A DNA stretch of 64,000 nt from Ypsolopha sequella (lineage: Eukaryota > Arthropoda > Insecta > Lepidoptera > Ypsolophidae), in the NCBI GenBank assembly GCA_934047225.1, contig OW203991.1, forward strand, positions 4,030,001 through 4,094,000, in the 5' to 3' direction. The notes below the pieces were generated by a model. The model was given only the letters and a program-made list of their open reading frames with translations, was not told where the DNA came from and searched no databases. How positions within the stretch are numbered: the stretch's first letter is position 1; each line of letters starts with the position of its first letter. Below are positions 10,905 to 23,579 of the stretch, one piece after another. The translations under genes were made by a program, and so were the position numbers.

Positions 10905-11140
10905 TGCATGACTTGATTGATGGTTGTAGAAGAGTAAGTAAGTAAGTAAATCGTTTATTTGTGAGAATTCTGGTTTACAATGGATGTTACATATAATTAC
11001 AGTCCCAACAAATTCAACCATGTCATGGCGTACAAATATTTGGTTGCATATTTAAATCATGCTCTAACAAAAAACAAATTGAGAATAATTATTAATTATA
11101 ATTATAAAATATGTATGCCAATTAAATAAGAACAAATGTC
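10905..11140 (-). mobile_element. Family K trace and inverted LINE 3' end
   Basis: TGACTTGATTGATGGTTGTA matches 25680-25700. It is followed by (AAGT)n and AAATCGTTTATTTGTGAGAA, the appearance of a LINE 3' end read on the minus strand with a TTAC/ACTT microsatellite tail. Confidence 0.4.
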
Positions 11141-14100
11141 AATATATAATATGTAAAAAATACATAACATTATTGCTAAAAATAGTTAATTTAGATTTAG
11201 GTAGGTACAAGTTGTTAAAGGCAAAAGAGATGTCAGAATCGTAATCGGTCTCTACCTATCCCCCTGGTAGATAGACGCGAGTATAAACGAGTTTGTCTAT
11301 GTTTTAATTTATTTACTTCAATGAAATCAACGAACTATATTATTTTATCCGCAGTAGTTAAAGTCCAGAAGCAAAAATGAGGTTTGGGCAATTTGTGTGA
11401 TCCAATGTCCATTTTGCAAGACATTAGCACTACATTACTACTGTCCGACACATAAGATATAACCACTTATAATTTTAGCAAGAGTTAGCGCTTTAGTGGC
11501 GGCCATTTTGGATTCCATCTCAGTTTATTAATAGTCACTTCATTCATTCACAGATATTTTACTTGTATGTCTGTCTGTACTTATATGGGAATACGAGAAT
11601 TAATAAATATTTTACTTATGCAATATATACATATATATTATATATATGTAGGTATATGTCGTGGCCATATCATGAAGTATGAAAAAATAAATTCACGATA
11701 ATCTTTCAACAATAAAATGAACTTTTAACAAAAAAAATAGTAACCGACTTTAAAAGTAACAGCAGTCATTCACTAAAAAGTAAAAAATAATTCTTTAATG
11801 ACTGATGGTACCGAAACAATATTTTTGCTGACTTCTTTCTTTCTGAAACATTATGTTATCAGAAGTCGGCTCTCTTATATTGGTTTGTATGTTGCTATAT
11901 CTTCCAGATAACAATTTATTTTTGGGTTTATTGGTATGTAGGCATGTTTAAATATTAGAAGTAGGATTGTCAGACCTTTCTGAAAATAATACCAGAAGAT
12001 CATCACAGTCCTTTTACAACCGATGTGGACTGGTTTAAGCCCGAAAAGAAAATTAAGGGTTTTGCGGGATCTCAAAAAGAATGTAATTTGAGTTTCGAAG
12101 TTTTGGCCTACTATAATCGGTGGTTTTGGTATGTCCGAGCACTATTCTACTCATACATTTAAATTAATACAGGCAGGGAGTACATTTGAGTTTGTGGGAA
12201 AAGAATCTTGCAACTGAGGGCCTAAAAATGAAAATTACTCTTGAGTTCACAAACACGAATATGCTCGACGCTCGGTTGAGATCGGGGCTCTTCGTTTTCT
12301 CTCGGGAGTAGAGTAAACTTGCTCGGGGCTTGCTACTGAATTTTCAACTGTCAAAGAGTTTAAGCTAAAAACATCTTAATTTGTATTTAGATAAATAATA
12401 AATCTACATAATATAGCGAGCACAGTAATAGGAAATCAATATTAATCTTCACTTAACCGATTAAAATTACGACGAATCATCAAAATAAATGCCGAAATAT
12501 TACAACTGCCTTCTTAAAATAGAAATTTGAATCGATATCAGCCTATCTATTCGATGACATAACATACCGATAAAATTAAATATTTCCGTCGGAACAGCTC
12601 ATGTTACAAATATGATTCGCGCCTCTTCCAGGCAACTTAAAATGGTGGCAGTTTCGTTATGTGAAGCTCAGACTATGGAAACCAATGGACTGGCTATACC
12701 TACGAAATAAAACGTGTATACCTAAACTTCATGTTACATACATGGTTACATAATAATGGCGGATTGAACCTTTACAAACACCGCTTGTTTGACAGATCAC
12801 ATACTCATGACAGCGTTACATAGCAATGGCGGACCGGCTGCAAACAGGATTCTGCATACCTATAGACAACTATTACCTCTCTTTTGGTTTCTTTACTCAT
12901 TCATGTGAAGAGGTGCAAAATCAGACAAGATTTTTTTTCAAGGCTTACAACAAAGATTTCAAAATTTTAGATGAGCCCTGGCACCTAAAATCTATTGCAT
13001 TGTTTTTGAATGTGTGCGTTAACATAATGCCGACGCGTGCACAGTTATGAGTGCGCAATCTGTCTACCTACGGTCAACAAACTGATCAGACTCCTAAATT
13101 TGTTAAAATACTTAAGGCATCCAACTATCACTGTGTTCAGATGAGCACTGATTCCAAACCAAACGTGTGAGCGTCACCCATTTAAAGGTGGAAACATTTT
13201 GGTGCTGTCATATTACGGTAAGGGCTTATCTTTATTTTTGAAATCTTTGGCTTACAAAGGGTTGTGTGTTTCAAAAAACAAAATACGAGCTTGCGATGAC
13301 AAAATGCAAAGGATAAAAGCAAGAAAAGAAAGCAATTAGCTTACTAGCAAAATGCTTTTTTTCTGTTCTGGCATGGCTTCGGTCATTTTCAGCCAGTGCT
13401 GAACTTCGAATCGATTCGTTTTATCATCCGTTTTATTTGCAAAGCGCTATCAGTCGCTCGGGGTCACTATCGACCGACTCGCAGCCCTTATCGAATAGTC
13501 GATATTTTTGTTTGTACATCGACTATCGTATCGACTTCAATGGGAGAGCCTCGAGTGTATCTCGCGTATTTGAGCAATAACTTGTTTGATAATGCTTTAC
13601 AGTGCTTGTTCTGTGATTAGTCTCCACTCTGTAGATTGTATTTGTTGTTTTTTGTTTTTTCTATTAGAGCTCGATTACGGATGATTTTCGAACGCGAATA
13701 TTTGCTTTCAAATCAATGTTTACTTGTAAATGAGTGCGGTGTTCACGTATGTTGTTTTCTTTTGTAGTTGTAACATAAGTATGGTTGAGACATGACTAGT
13801 ATTGACTCAGAGTGATTATAATGTCATTTGTGTCTCTTATGTTGATTGAGATGATGTAACAATGTTGGTTTAACCACCAATGTGTAAAATACCAAGGCAT
13901 ATCTAATGTATGTCAAGTTAACCTATTTATTGTTTACACAATTAAACTAGTTAAAACCATGATTTATCAAGTCTCATTTAATTCTATAATAGTTAAAACC
14001 AACTTAAAATCCCAACACAAAACAACTACCATTATCACATAATAAAGACTGAATAAACGTATTATTGCCTGATCCATTAGCTTATCCCACGCAAAGCGGT

Positions 14101-14827
14101 CCAATCAAACCGCAATGCTGCCAGAAAACGCGGGAAACAACCCCTTTTCCCAAATTATATTGGAACGCAGCAAGCACTTAGACGCATTTCCAACTCACAT
14201 GTAATAAAATACTAACCCAGGGCGATATACAACGCTGACAAAACGTGGTTATAGTACATCTAAGGTATAATCACTCTTATTAAGAAGAAATAGGGATTAC
14301 AGACGATTGGAAAGACAATATATTGGTGGTGCAATAATATGAAAGCCGATCGCATTAGCTAAAGAAGCCATTATTAAAAAGTATCAAATTTCTGAACGCA
14401 GCGGGCTCGTCGGCCAATCGCATTGTGCCGCCAACTCGTCAGCCAATCCGGGCGCGTTTTGTTTTCTTTTTTTTCGTTGTAGATTGAGTTAATGGATTGT
14501 TCCTCATTTTGATTTATGTGTTGTTTTTGTATTCTGTTGGTCTGCTGTTGTTTTTAGCTGCTCGTTTGTGGTTTTTGTCTGAATCCGAGGCCGGTTTTAG
14601 TAAATAGCAGCGCTGGCATTAATGTAACCTGGGTAATTAGGAGAGGTTGCTTGAGTTATAGTTTTACTGTGCTTGTTATTGCCTTTATCTCTCAACAGGG
14701 GTTTTGTAATTTATTAGGAAAAAACTGCCGAGCTCCTATTCTTGCCGTGAGAATGGCACGTTTACCCATAGTAGGTAAGTTATCATACTTATGTACTCTA
14801 TCAATAGTATGTACTTCTTATTTAATC
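11141..14827. other. Largest stretch with no recognised gene
   Basis: About 3.7 kb of mostly unique-looking AT-rich DNA. Items seen: alternating AT near 11624-11652, a possible inverted-repeat element at 11714-11870 (AACCGACTTTAAAAG and AGTCGGC), and two CCAAT boxes at 14410-14455. Open frames up to 74 codons have no motif that I recognise. Confidence 0.4.
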
Positions 14828-15097
14828 TATACAAGGTGACTTTTTGATCATCGTCAAAATTCATACTGGAGGTTTGATAAGTGATCAGTATCTTGGATCA
14901 GTAACAATTTTTGGGAAATTCGTAAAATGAAATTTCGGCTTCCCATAGAAATTCAGTTCCAGTCCCGAGTGAATCACTATGGGGAGTCGAAGTTTCATTT
15001 TACGAATTTCACCAAAATTGTTATTGATCCATGGTACTGATCACTTACCAAGCCACCAGTATGAATTTGGACGATGATCAAAAAGTCACCTTGTATA
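14828..15097. mobile_element. Family A foldback MITE (copy 2)
   Basis: TATACAAGGTGACTTTTTGA to CAAAAAGTCACCTTGTATA with arms of about 115 bp. The loop region has CAGTTCCAGTCCCGAGTGAA. The same structure as 8718-8987. Confidence 0.92.
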
Positions 15098-15109
15098 TTT
15101 TCTGGGCCA

Positions 15110-16275
15110 AAAGAGTACAGTGGAGACCACATCAAGCTATACACTTGCAGTATGACATTAGCCGGGTTGGATTTAGTATCGTTTGGCAGTTGTATGGGGG
15201 TAAAAGTGGTTAAAGCTGGTAGAGATGGGGTCCCCGATTATAACGCTACCACACTTATTAAAAGGTAATGCACATTTTTCGAGAAATTGATAAAAACTGT
15301 TTCTTACCTCAAATCAAGTAAAAGGCGAAAACGGAACGTTAAAATGGGCGTTTGACAACCAAATCTGCCCTAGTTTATTGTCTGTGGTGTAAAATATTGT
15401 GCAATATCGATGAAACGGAACGCAACAAAAAAAAACTGCGTCATGTGTTACTGTCATTCGTAATTCGTTTATTGGTAATTTTGGATTGAATAAATAAAAA
15501 ATGTATCATATTTTGTTGATTTATTTGTTTTTACCTAGAAATCCTGCTCAAAAGGAGGTTAGTATGCCCCCACTTCATAGTTAAAAAAATAGGTTGAATC
15601 TGTTTCAAAACCGAATCAGAGCACCCCGACTCTATACAGTCTTGTGGCTACTACCCCTAGAGTGTATATAAAAAGCCGAAGGCGCGAAGGGAGGGCAGCC
15701 CCCGCCCGCAGTAATAAAGCTTAGGCACCTGTGTGAGCCGTAGCGGCTGAGGCTGGTCGCCGTAGGCGACCAACAAGCCGAAGCTGCGGAGGTGAGCACG
15801 GGTGCCTGTGCTTTGTTACGCAAGGGCGAAGGGGCTGCACTTCCCGCAGCGCCGTAGCCGATGCAGAAGTGAATTTGTGATATAAAAGCGACTTCAGTAT
15901 TGATAGGTTCAAATGGTTCAAAAATTGACTTCTGCACTGGTAGGTTCAAGGTTAAAAGAAGGGGGGTTTCTGCGCTCCCCCCTTATGAGGAAGTTTTTCC
16001 ATCTTCCCCACCTTTACTTTAAAAATATAACCTGAATTTGTTGATTATAACCTCAAAAAAGTAAAAAATTTAATATAAAAAAACGGTGGATTACCTTTTA
16101 ATGGGAGGGGTACCAGGGGGTAGTGGCCACCCCCCTTCACCCCTCCCTGACCCCCTCCTCCTCCACCGCCTGCCAAACGATACTAAATTTTAACCCATTA
16201 GCCCCTAAAGAGAACAATATAAGATAGGTACAAAGTCCAATTTGTCTTACTTGATGCGGTCTCCACTGTACAAAA
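15110..16275. mobile_element. Foldback element with GC-rich core
   Basis: GTACAGTGGAGACCACATCA (15115) and TAGTATCGTTTGGCAG (15175) recur inverted at 16255-16270 and 16172-16187. AAAAGGTAAT (15260) recurs inverted near 16094. The arms therefore bracket about 1.1 kb. The interior at 15650-15850 is strikingly GC-rich for this window and holds small hairpins such as TGGTCGCCGTAGGCGACCA. Two minus-strand open frames there look like by-products of the base composition. Confidence 0.55.
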
Positions 16276-17094
16276 AGGTTTAAACCTAAAAGTGTTATAC
16301 TTACGTGTTACACTGTCTATAATATATATTTCTAATTGAAATGTGTTTTACGTTCTATATATAGAAAAAATACCTACCTATACATTATTTATTTATACTA
16401 CATAATTATAAAGACACAATACGTCATATATCCAAATTTAACTGTCTTTAATACATTTATTTGTATTAAATATGACAATAATTTATGTGTGTTATATTTA
16501 GTGATTGAGAGCATAAACAATGAGAGATAGAGAAAAATCTCTAAGAAATTTTCTAAAATGAAACATTTTGGAAAAATCTCCTACTTAAGTGATTTTGTGG
16601 TACACCTTAGGTTTAGTTAGACTATTTAGACTTGGCTGTAATACAACTTAATATTTGTAAGTATAAAAGTATCGACATTTTCTTCAACCAACTACAGCTA
16701 AAATCTTTATTTACGTGAACGCATCCTATTAGCTTCAACTTCGTGTACAAAAAGACACAATTGCTGTGACAGTTCTAAATTTAAAATTTGAAGCTACAGA
16801 CCCGAATGTACCCGAAAGTCCGAACCTTTACCGAGGTAAAGCCGTCGGGTTGCGAGCCGGGCATGCGCACTAGATTAGTCAATACTAGGGCCACGGACTA
16901 CGGTACGAGTACCTACTTACTGCCTACGAGAGCAATGCTTCTGGAAACGACGTATACACTAAAATACACTTATTGTATAGATTTTATGGAGAAGTAAAGT
17001 CGTTGGAAGCCAGACTTCTTACCAGTTCTGTTCCTACGTATAACCGAGGCATGTATTAACAGGTTTCTTAGATTTAAGGTAGGAAATTAGGAAA
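16276..17094. other. No recognised feature
   Basis: AT-rich DNA; no open frame with a motif. Confidence 0.3.
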
Positions 17095-17492
17095 GTAGGA
17101 AATTCAAGACAAAAACACCATTTAGTTAATACATTTTTTCATGTAGAAGTTTTGGTGGTATGAAATAGAAAAATGTTGCATATGTTGTCTAAGAGCTGAT
17201 TATTCATAATACGTTTTTTCATTATTTTTGGTTTGGCCGTAAACGAGGAGTAGGCTTTAGAAAGTACCCATTTGGCGATGGTAAGGCCCTTAAGGCCCTT
17301 ACTATTGCCAAATGGGTACTTTCTAAAGCCTACTCCTCGTTTATGGCCAAACCAAACATAATGAAAAAATCTATTATGAATAATCAACTCTTAGACAACA
17401 TACATATGCAACAGTTTTCTTTTCCATACCACCAAAACTTCTACATGATTTTTTTTTTACTGAATGGTGTTTTTTGACCTCAAATTCCCTAC
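17095..17492. repeat. Long palindrome, about 195-bp arms
   Basis: The sequence turns round near 17290 (AAGGCCCTTAAGGCCCTTAC). GAGTAGGCTTTAGAAAGTAC and CATGTAGAAGTTTTGGTGGT on the left are mirrored on the right with only a few changes. Almost no loop. Probably a foldback MITE or a young inverted duplication. Confidence 0.85.
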
Positions 17493-17614
17493 TGCTCCTG
17501 AGTTGCTTGGCCGATTAAATTCATCTATGCTTTGATAAATAGATAAACTTTAGAGCTATAAACATAACATAAGATTATTCAATCGAGTAATCACGTCCAA
17601 GTGAAAAGTATAAT

Positions 17615-17790
17615 TTTCCCCTATTTCGCTCTATCAAGGACGCAGCGAGCGTCGTAACAGCCACTATGCATTGCGCGCTGATATGAACGTTATTTCAATG
17701 TCGTTTCCGTTGATATTTGTAGTGACAAATATCGAGCTGCTAATTTGGCGACGGTAATCGCCTTAATGTGCATATTTAATTTGCTTTATT
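17615..17790 (+). repeat. Dispersed repeat J (copy 1)
   Basis: CGTCGTAACAGCCACTATGC, then GACAAATATCGAGCTGCTAA, match 60955-61085 (CGTCGTAACAGCCACTTTGC) at moderate identity and in the same orientation. Confidence 0.55.
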
Positions 17791-19224
17791 GTAAAGGAAA
17801 GTTGTATGAATAAATTCAAACTCAATAATCATAAATATTGCTGATTAAAGTAGTCACAATGTAATAGGTCCGTTTTGACGTATGTCATCGCAACGTATCT
17901 ATGGATGTGAACCATGTAAATCGGTAAGTATGTCAACCGATTCTCACGAGAAATCGATTCAAAATATTATGAGTTTGTTATCGTTTGAAATATTTTCAAG
18001 TTTATTGGTTATAATTTCCAGAATAAACATAAATAATTGCCAAAGTCAACGTGAAAGAAAATATAAACAGTTCAAAAGTAAAGCCTAAAGTCACAAGAAA
18101 AAAACACTAAAAACAAACGGGAGCACAACGACTTCCAATATGGTGATAGAAAGATATTTCGGGTGCTAAAACCAGCTTTTAATTTTTTTTCTCTACGAAA
18201 AGAATCTGAAATGGAAATTCTTACGTGCCGGTAATATTTTGTAATGTTGTACTTCAGTGACCTCAAATTAGATAGAGGTCTGAGCGTTGATAGATATAAA
18301 ATACTGGCCAGTAAGAAAAATATGTAGGCTTCAAGATGAAAAAATTGCTCTATGCCTTATAAAAAAAAAATACTGCCATATTTCTTACCAGCCAATCTGT
18401 CTATTGATAGGATGATTTATGGAAAACTGCCTGTAATCCAATTCATTAATAAAAAAAAATGGGACTTTAAGCAATAAATGCATGTTTTTTATATATATAT
18501 TTTTTGTTTTTGTAAACTATAAGTTTAAAAGCTAAGTGGTATGTAACATTATTTAGCACAATTATTATATTATATTTTTCGGTATACGCGACACCGTTAC
18601 AAATACATGCAAATGTTCAAATCTAAAAAGTTTATATTTGCAAAAAAAAAAGGAAATTTAAACTTGGCTTTTTGTGTACTGGTCTCACAAAAGCTAATTA
18701 CAGATCATTACAATTATTTTATCAATATTAAAACAAGTTAATTATTTTCACGTGGAATCGAATTGAGTCCGTGAAATTAGGCGATTATCTGGCTACAACA
18801 CTATTATTAAGAAAAAATTGATTGAGAATGTAACTGTTTTTGAGACATTGTGTAGTAATTCAAAATTGCATTTTATTTTGGAATATGCGTGAAAATAGTA
18901 CTTGAAATATGTTCCGTGATAATTAAAAAACGTTTATTTATTTTCTTTAAACCCAATAAGTTAATAATTATTTGTTAACCGTTTCATTTATTACATGTAA
19001 AGTTATATTCTATGGTCGTTCTTATCTGTCAAAACGGGCCTCTTATTTTGTGGCAACTGTAGTACCTTGTATTATTACCATCAAGTTAGGACAGAATAGT
19101 CGTTGAAAAGTGGAGTATGTGTGAAACTGTTCTGTTGAAACTAGACACCTCTAATCTTAAATTTAGAGCAGTAAATGACTTGTATATTGTATATTACTGT
19201 TTTATACAAGAGAGCGTATTTTGT
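17791..19224. other. No recognised feature
   Basis: AT-rich, several homopolymer runs, no supported gene. Confidence 0.35.
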
Positions 19225-19360
19225 GAAATAGTACATTACGATACGAGAGCGATGAAACGTTTTCTGAGGAGTGTGAGTTTGCGGCACGAGCCGAAGGCGA
19301 GTGCTGCAATCACACGAGTCGAGAAAAAGTTTCTCGCACGAGTTTCGTATAATTTTTTAT
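19225..19360. repeat. Short GC-richer hairpin element
   Basis: TACGATACGAGAGCGATGAA at the left is answered by TCTCGCACGAGTTTCGTATA at the right, around GCACGAGCCGAAGGCGAGTG. It resembles the hairpin ends of family D in style. An 81-codon open frame crosses it but shows no domain. Confidence 0.4.
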
Positions 19361-19579
19361 AGTAAAAGATTTTCTACCTTTGCCTTTTAACGAGAATCGC
19401 AAATTTAATTTACGAGTTGTGTCGTTAAATAATTGTAATTAGTCCAAATCTAGGCCAAATTTCCTAAATGATTAGGATTCCTCAAATTCGGTTCCGTCAA
19501 ATTTGTCTCTCCATCAGTCTGTCTCTCCACGGCTTTACACAAGAAAAGCTGGGTTTGACTAAAAAAACTTTACTAAAAA

Positions 19580-19755
19580 AAATGTACCTACAAACCTTCA
19601 TACAAAATGTACCTACATACCTTCACACAAAATGTACCTACATACCTTCATACAAAATGTACCTACATACCTTCATACAAAATGTACCTACATACCTTCA
19701 TACAAAATGTACCTACATACCTTCATACAAAATGTACCTACATACCTTCATCCAA
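19580..19755. repeat. Minisatellite, 25-bp unit, about 7 copies
   Basis: Unit contains AATGTACCTACATACCTTCA then TACAA. Since 25 is not a multiple of three, every frame stays open in turn and two false open frames (19468-19776 and 19607-19804) arise. Units are almost identical. Confidence 0.95.
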
Positions 19756-19847
19756 AGGGTCAAGCAAGAACTATAAACTCTTGAAGCTAAGAAGTGACAA
19801 ATAGATAAGACAATAATTATTAAAAACAAAAAAAAAACATATTATTA

Positions 19848-19898
19848 CGACATGAATGTATTCCCAAAGTGTGAACTGTGAAATGCAAGTCACAGAAA
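19848..19898 (-). repeat. Family E SINE-like fragment
   Basis: ACGACATGAATGTATTCCC and TGTGAACTGTGAAATGCAAG match the 3' end of the family E element. Confidence 0.5.
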
Positions 19899-19976
19899 AA
19901 AATTAACCGCGTTCTTCTAAGCAAAACTTGAAAACAAAAAACTAGGGTTGAAATATATTTTCTTTAGACAAAAGTA

Positions 19977-20218
19977 TATACAACGTGTAACAGAAAGGTG
20001 TAACCATATTTGAAGAGCTTATTCAGTCAATGGTATAGAACAACTTTTACTATGGAGTCTACACTGAAATCTCAAAAAAAAAATCTGCCCTTCCATACAT
20101 TTCGGCCGAGTGGCATTGCATTTTCCTATGAAGCAAGTGATTTTTTTTTCGATATACAGGGTTTGTTCCACAGTAAATTTTTTCCATAGTAAAAATCTTT
20201 CTGTTACACGTTGTATAT
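19977..20218. mobile_element. Family B foldback MITE (copy 3)
   Basis: ACAACGTGTAACAGAAAGGT to CTTTCTGTTACACGTTGTAT. The right arm is partly rearranged (a short internal loss before AAAAATCTTTCTG). Confidence 0.85.
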
Positions 20219-20876
20219 TAATAAATTTTTTTTAGTACGTTCCCTTAACAAAAAAAAAAATTTTTTTTTCAATATACATATATGAGAGCCCTAATTTTTT
20301 CCAACGAAGCCTTGAAAGTCTGGCGTTGTTCATGTTCTAGGCTCAGTTCTAGCCTTAAGCTGTTAGAAACATTTATATTTTCACCTAATTAATTTCGTAA
20401 CTTTTACAGATTCTGAAACTTTCAATACAAAATTAGTCCGCCTTTTAAGAAACCAGAGAAAAATGGCGAAAAGAAGTCTAGTTAATTCAGCCTCCCCAGT
20501 GCAAATACTGATACAAAATGTCTCTCATTTTATAACAGAGTTTGGTAAAAAGGCGGCCAATATTAAATATCTTTTAAAGGAGACGGATTTAAACAATAAT
20601 GAGCCAACAATCTTGTGTTAGCTTTGCGACGGTCCTCCAAGACGGCGCTACATGGATTAAATGCTTTTTAATCTTCTTTCACATAATTCTTGAGCTTCAG
20701 ATATTAATTTTCGGTGAAATTTTTGGTACCTACCTGCAATATTAATAAAGTACAGCGCATAGGAATCTTTGCCACTCTTTACTTACGCTTTCTTACAATC
20801 CATGACAGATAGTGTACGTCAAGTCGGTAGGTAGATTTTTATACGCATTAGGTATATCAGTGGCAGCTTTGTATTG
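20219..20876. other. No recognised feature
   Basis: Only homopolymer runs near 20250-20270; no gene signal. Confidence 0.35.
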
Positions 20877-21146
20877 TATACAAGCTGACTTTTTGATCAT
20901 CGTCCAAATTCATACTGGTGGCTTGGTAAGTGATCAGTATCATGCATCAATAACAATTTTGATGACATTCGTAAAATGAAATTTCGACTCCCCATAGTGA
21001 TTCACTCGGGACTGGAACTGAATTTATATGGGAAGCTGAAATTTCATTTTACGAATTTCACAAAAATTGTTACTGATCCAAGATACTGATCACTTATCAA
21101 GCCTCCAGTATGAATTTGGACGATGATCAAAAAGTCACCTTGTATA
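20877..21146. mobile_element. Family A foldback MITE (copy 3)
   Basis: TATACAAGCTGACTTTTTGA to CAAAAAGTCACCTTGTATA, with one terminal base changed at the left (GCTG for GGTG). The arms pair over about 115 bp. Confidence 0.92.
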
Positions 21147-21348
21147 TGGTGAAACTTGCTATCAAGTTGACGCGAAAACCACCAAACAATTATTATATCA
21201 AAACGACACAAAATAATTCGAAAACAACTTGAAGTATAGTGAAAATCCAATTTTTTTTAAAGAAAATATTGATAAATTAAAGTTATTGACAAAATTGAAA
21301 ATGATCCCACAAAAATGGCACAGGCCTTTGTTAAATAAAAATATATAG

Positions 21349-21556
21349 TCACGACATGAATCCCCAAGGGGGTGTCAGAGGTGTTGTGAACTGTGAAATG
21401 CAAGTCATAGTTCACACTCGGTACACCCGCGTTTCACCGACGATTATTACGTCCCAACCAACGTGATCGGTGGAGAGCCCTAACGCCGTACTTCGGGCAC
21501 AAATACACACTTTTTAAGGCATGCAGGTTTCCTCACGATGGTTCCTTCACCGTTCA
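21349..21556 (-). mobile_element. Family E SINE-like repeat, headless copy
   Basis: Runs from GTCACGACATGAATCCCCAA through TGTGAACTGTGAAATGCAAG, TTTCACCGACGATTATTACG and GGCATGCAGGTTTCCTCACG to TTCAGCAAGTGGTAGGT. The tRNA-like head present in 38481-38795 is missing. Confidence 0.8.
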
Positions 21557-21684
21557 GCAAGTGGTAGGTACTATGTATATGCACACTTTGTCTTTATTAA
21601 ACACTTCATTGATCATGTAAAGTAATGACAAGAATAATATGTACTATAAATATATGTCATAGACTTAGCTATATTTATAATAAT

Positions 21685-21960
21685 ATTATTTATTTTATTT
21701 ATTTATTTATTTATTTATTTAGGTTAGAAACAGTCATTACATATGAAATTTTTACAAAAAGAAATTAACTCAAACAGACCTACAGAACCCTTATGAAATA
21801 ACACACACATTTAGAATAAACACTCGAACTTATACACCAAGGTTTGTTTACAAATATATAGGTACACAGTTATGACAAGACTTATATATAAAGACATACA
21901 AACAAAACAATACATTTTTAAAGTCACTTACAAAATATTTTATTTGCTTTGGCCTTAAAA
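21685..21960 (-). mobile_element. LINE 3' end with (TTTA)n tail
   Basis: (TTTA)n at 21685-21720 followed by GGTTAGAAACAGTCATTACA and unique AT-rich DNA; read on the minus strand this is a 3' UTR ending in (TAAA)n. No coding part remains. Confidence 0.45.
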
Positions 21961-22245
21961 CAGTTATGATCTATTATATATATATATATTATGATTTATG
22001 AGGAACAATTTAGCCACAGGTAATGTAGGTAGATTGGCTACGGCAGCCATCTTCGGGCGCATTATCGCCGCCATACCGACCACCATACCGCAAGTGGTTG
22101 CCATGATATAAAATGAGAACCAATAATCGTCACCGTAATACGTACCTAAAATTAGCTGGTATTTTTTCTGAACCATCGTCAATTATCGTTAAACAATCCA
22201 TCGACAAGCCTCTGTATACAAAGAAGATGACAAAGATACTATGTA

Positions 22246-22650
22246 CTTTTTCAATGCAAGTGCTCGTAAAGGCCCACTTTTTATGCATCAAAACCGAACA
22301 GAAAGTCGATTATTTTGCCCTAGGGCTTTATTATATATATATTTTTTAATTTATTGATAATGGTTGGCTAACCTGCAGCTTTTCCTGTGTACCATAAATG
22401 TTATAATTTTTTTTCCACTGTTTAACGGCTCTGGATACAGTCATTTTAAGACAATTATAATTTAAAGTTCACAAGATTGTATAATTTGTTTTATTTCCTC
22501 ACACTATGCATTGAAAAACGTAGTATGATACACGGGCGTAAGAGCAATAAATTACTCGGTTACGTTTAAAACACTCGCTACGCTCGTATTTTAAATCGTC
22601 CTCGTTATTTATTCCTTTGCGCCCTTGTAGCATAAACTACTATTATGTAC
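22246..22650 (+). mobile_element. Family D repeat (copy 2)
   Basis: TTCAATGCAAGTGCTCGTAA to GCCCTTGTAGCATAAACTAC. Compared with 28113-28478 it keeps an extra block (AAAACACTCGCTACGCTCGT) in the terminal hairpin. Opposite orientation to 4688-5056. Confidence 0.85.
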
Positions 22651-23572
22651 ATAAGCTTACATGCAGAAGCCGGAAACTGACGGTTGCTCGTCCATACGAA
22701 CAAAATTTCATGAAAAAAAAAACAAAAAACGAGAAACGAATTTAAATTAATTATTACGAATTTAAATTAATTTAAATTAATTAAGTAATTTTTAAATTAC
22801 TTTTTATATCGTCTGTTTTCTGCTTCCGCATTACAGGCCGGTAGTACTTATCAAAACATTCGAGAAAATAACAGCCTTTCTTGAAAGTAACGTTATACTT
22901 GTTCCTGAAAAAAATAGGGTTCAGAAAACAAAATAAAGCCTGACAAAAAAAATAAAAAACCTCGCCATATTGCAGAGTTAATTTTTTAACTAATTTTTTC
23001 TACTGGCAACCTCAAATTTAAAACGTCATTATGTCGATTGCTGTCAAAGTGTGGTGTTCTTTTTTCGTGTGTGCTGTCAGAGTGTTGCAATCATAAAATA
23101 AAAACCATAAAAGCAAATGAGCAGGTTTTTTATTTTCCTGGTCAGGCTTTACCAAAGAAATTCCATCAAAACAGTTTTCATTATCTGATAGCCCCAAAAA
23201 GCACCACATCTATTTCAAATCAACGCAGCTACATCCATGTAATCCCGGTCTCTAATCCTTAGCCCAAGTTATCGCGATTTTGTATTGACTGTCCGTCTAT
23301 TTACTTAATTCTAACCAGAACTACTAATTTTAACTTGATAAATATTGGCTTTTATTAAATGAATAATATTGGTACACGAGTTTATGGAATTAATTCTCTG
23401 GTACAAATTTTTCTACAATGAGCCCGTCTCCTACTCCTAAAATCAATGCGTTTAAAAAGCTAAAAACAGTAGTAAAATTATATTTTCGATATCTCAAAAA
23501 ATTATGAAGTTATTGGCAATCAAAGTGAGCTTTAACGGCATGTATCGTGGCGTCATCCGACATGATCTCATA
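22651..23572. other. No recognised feature
   Basis: Contains short AATTTAAATTAATT-type repeats at 22738-22790. No supported gene. Confidence 0.35.
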
Positions 23573-23579
23573 CTAAAAT

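Noticed and set aside
14396..14470. Promoter with two CCAAT boxes
   Set aside because: No initiator, exon or ORF downstream; short CCAAT matches are expected by chance.
15632..15949. Minus-strand frame of 105 codons in GC-rich DNA
   Set aside because: GC-rich sequence has few stops; two overlapping frames are both open and neither has a domain.
19468..19804. Open frames of 102 and 65 codons with periodic protein
   Set aside because: Made by the 25-bp minisatellite; no domain, and every frame is open for the same reason.
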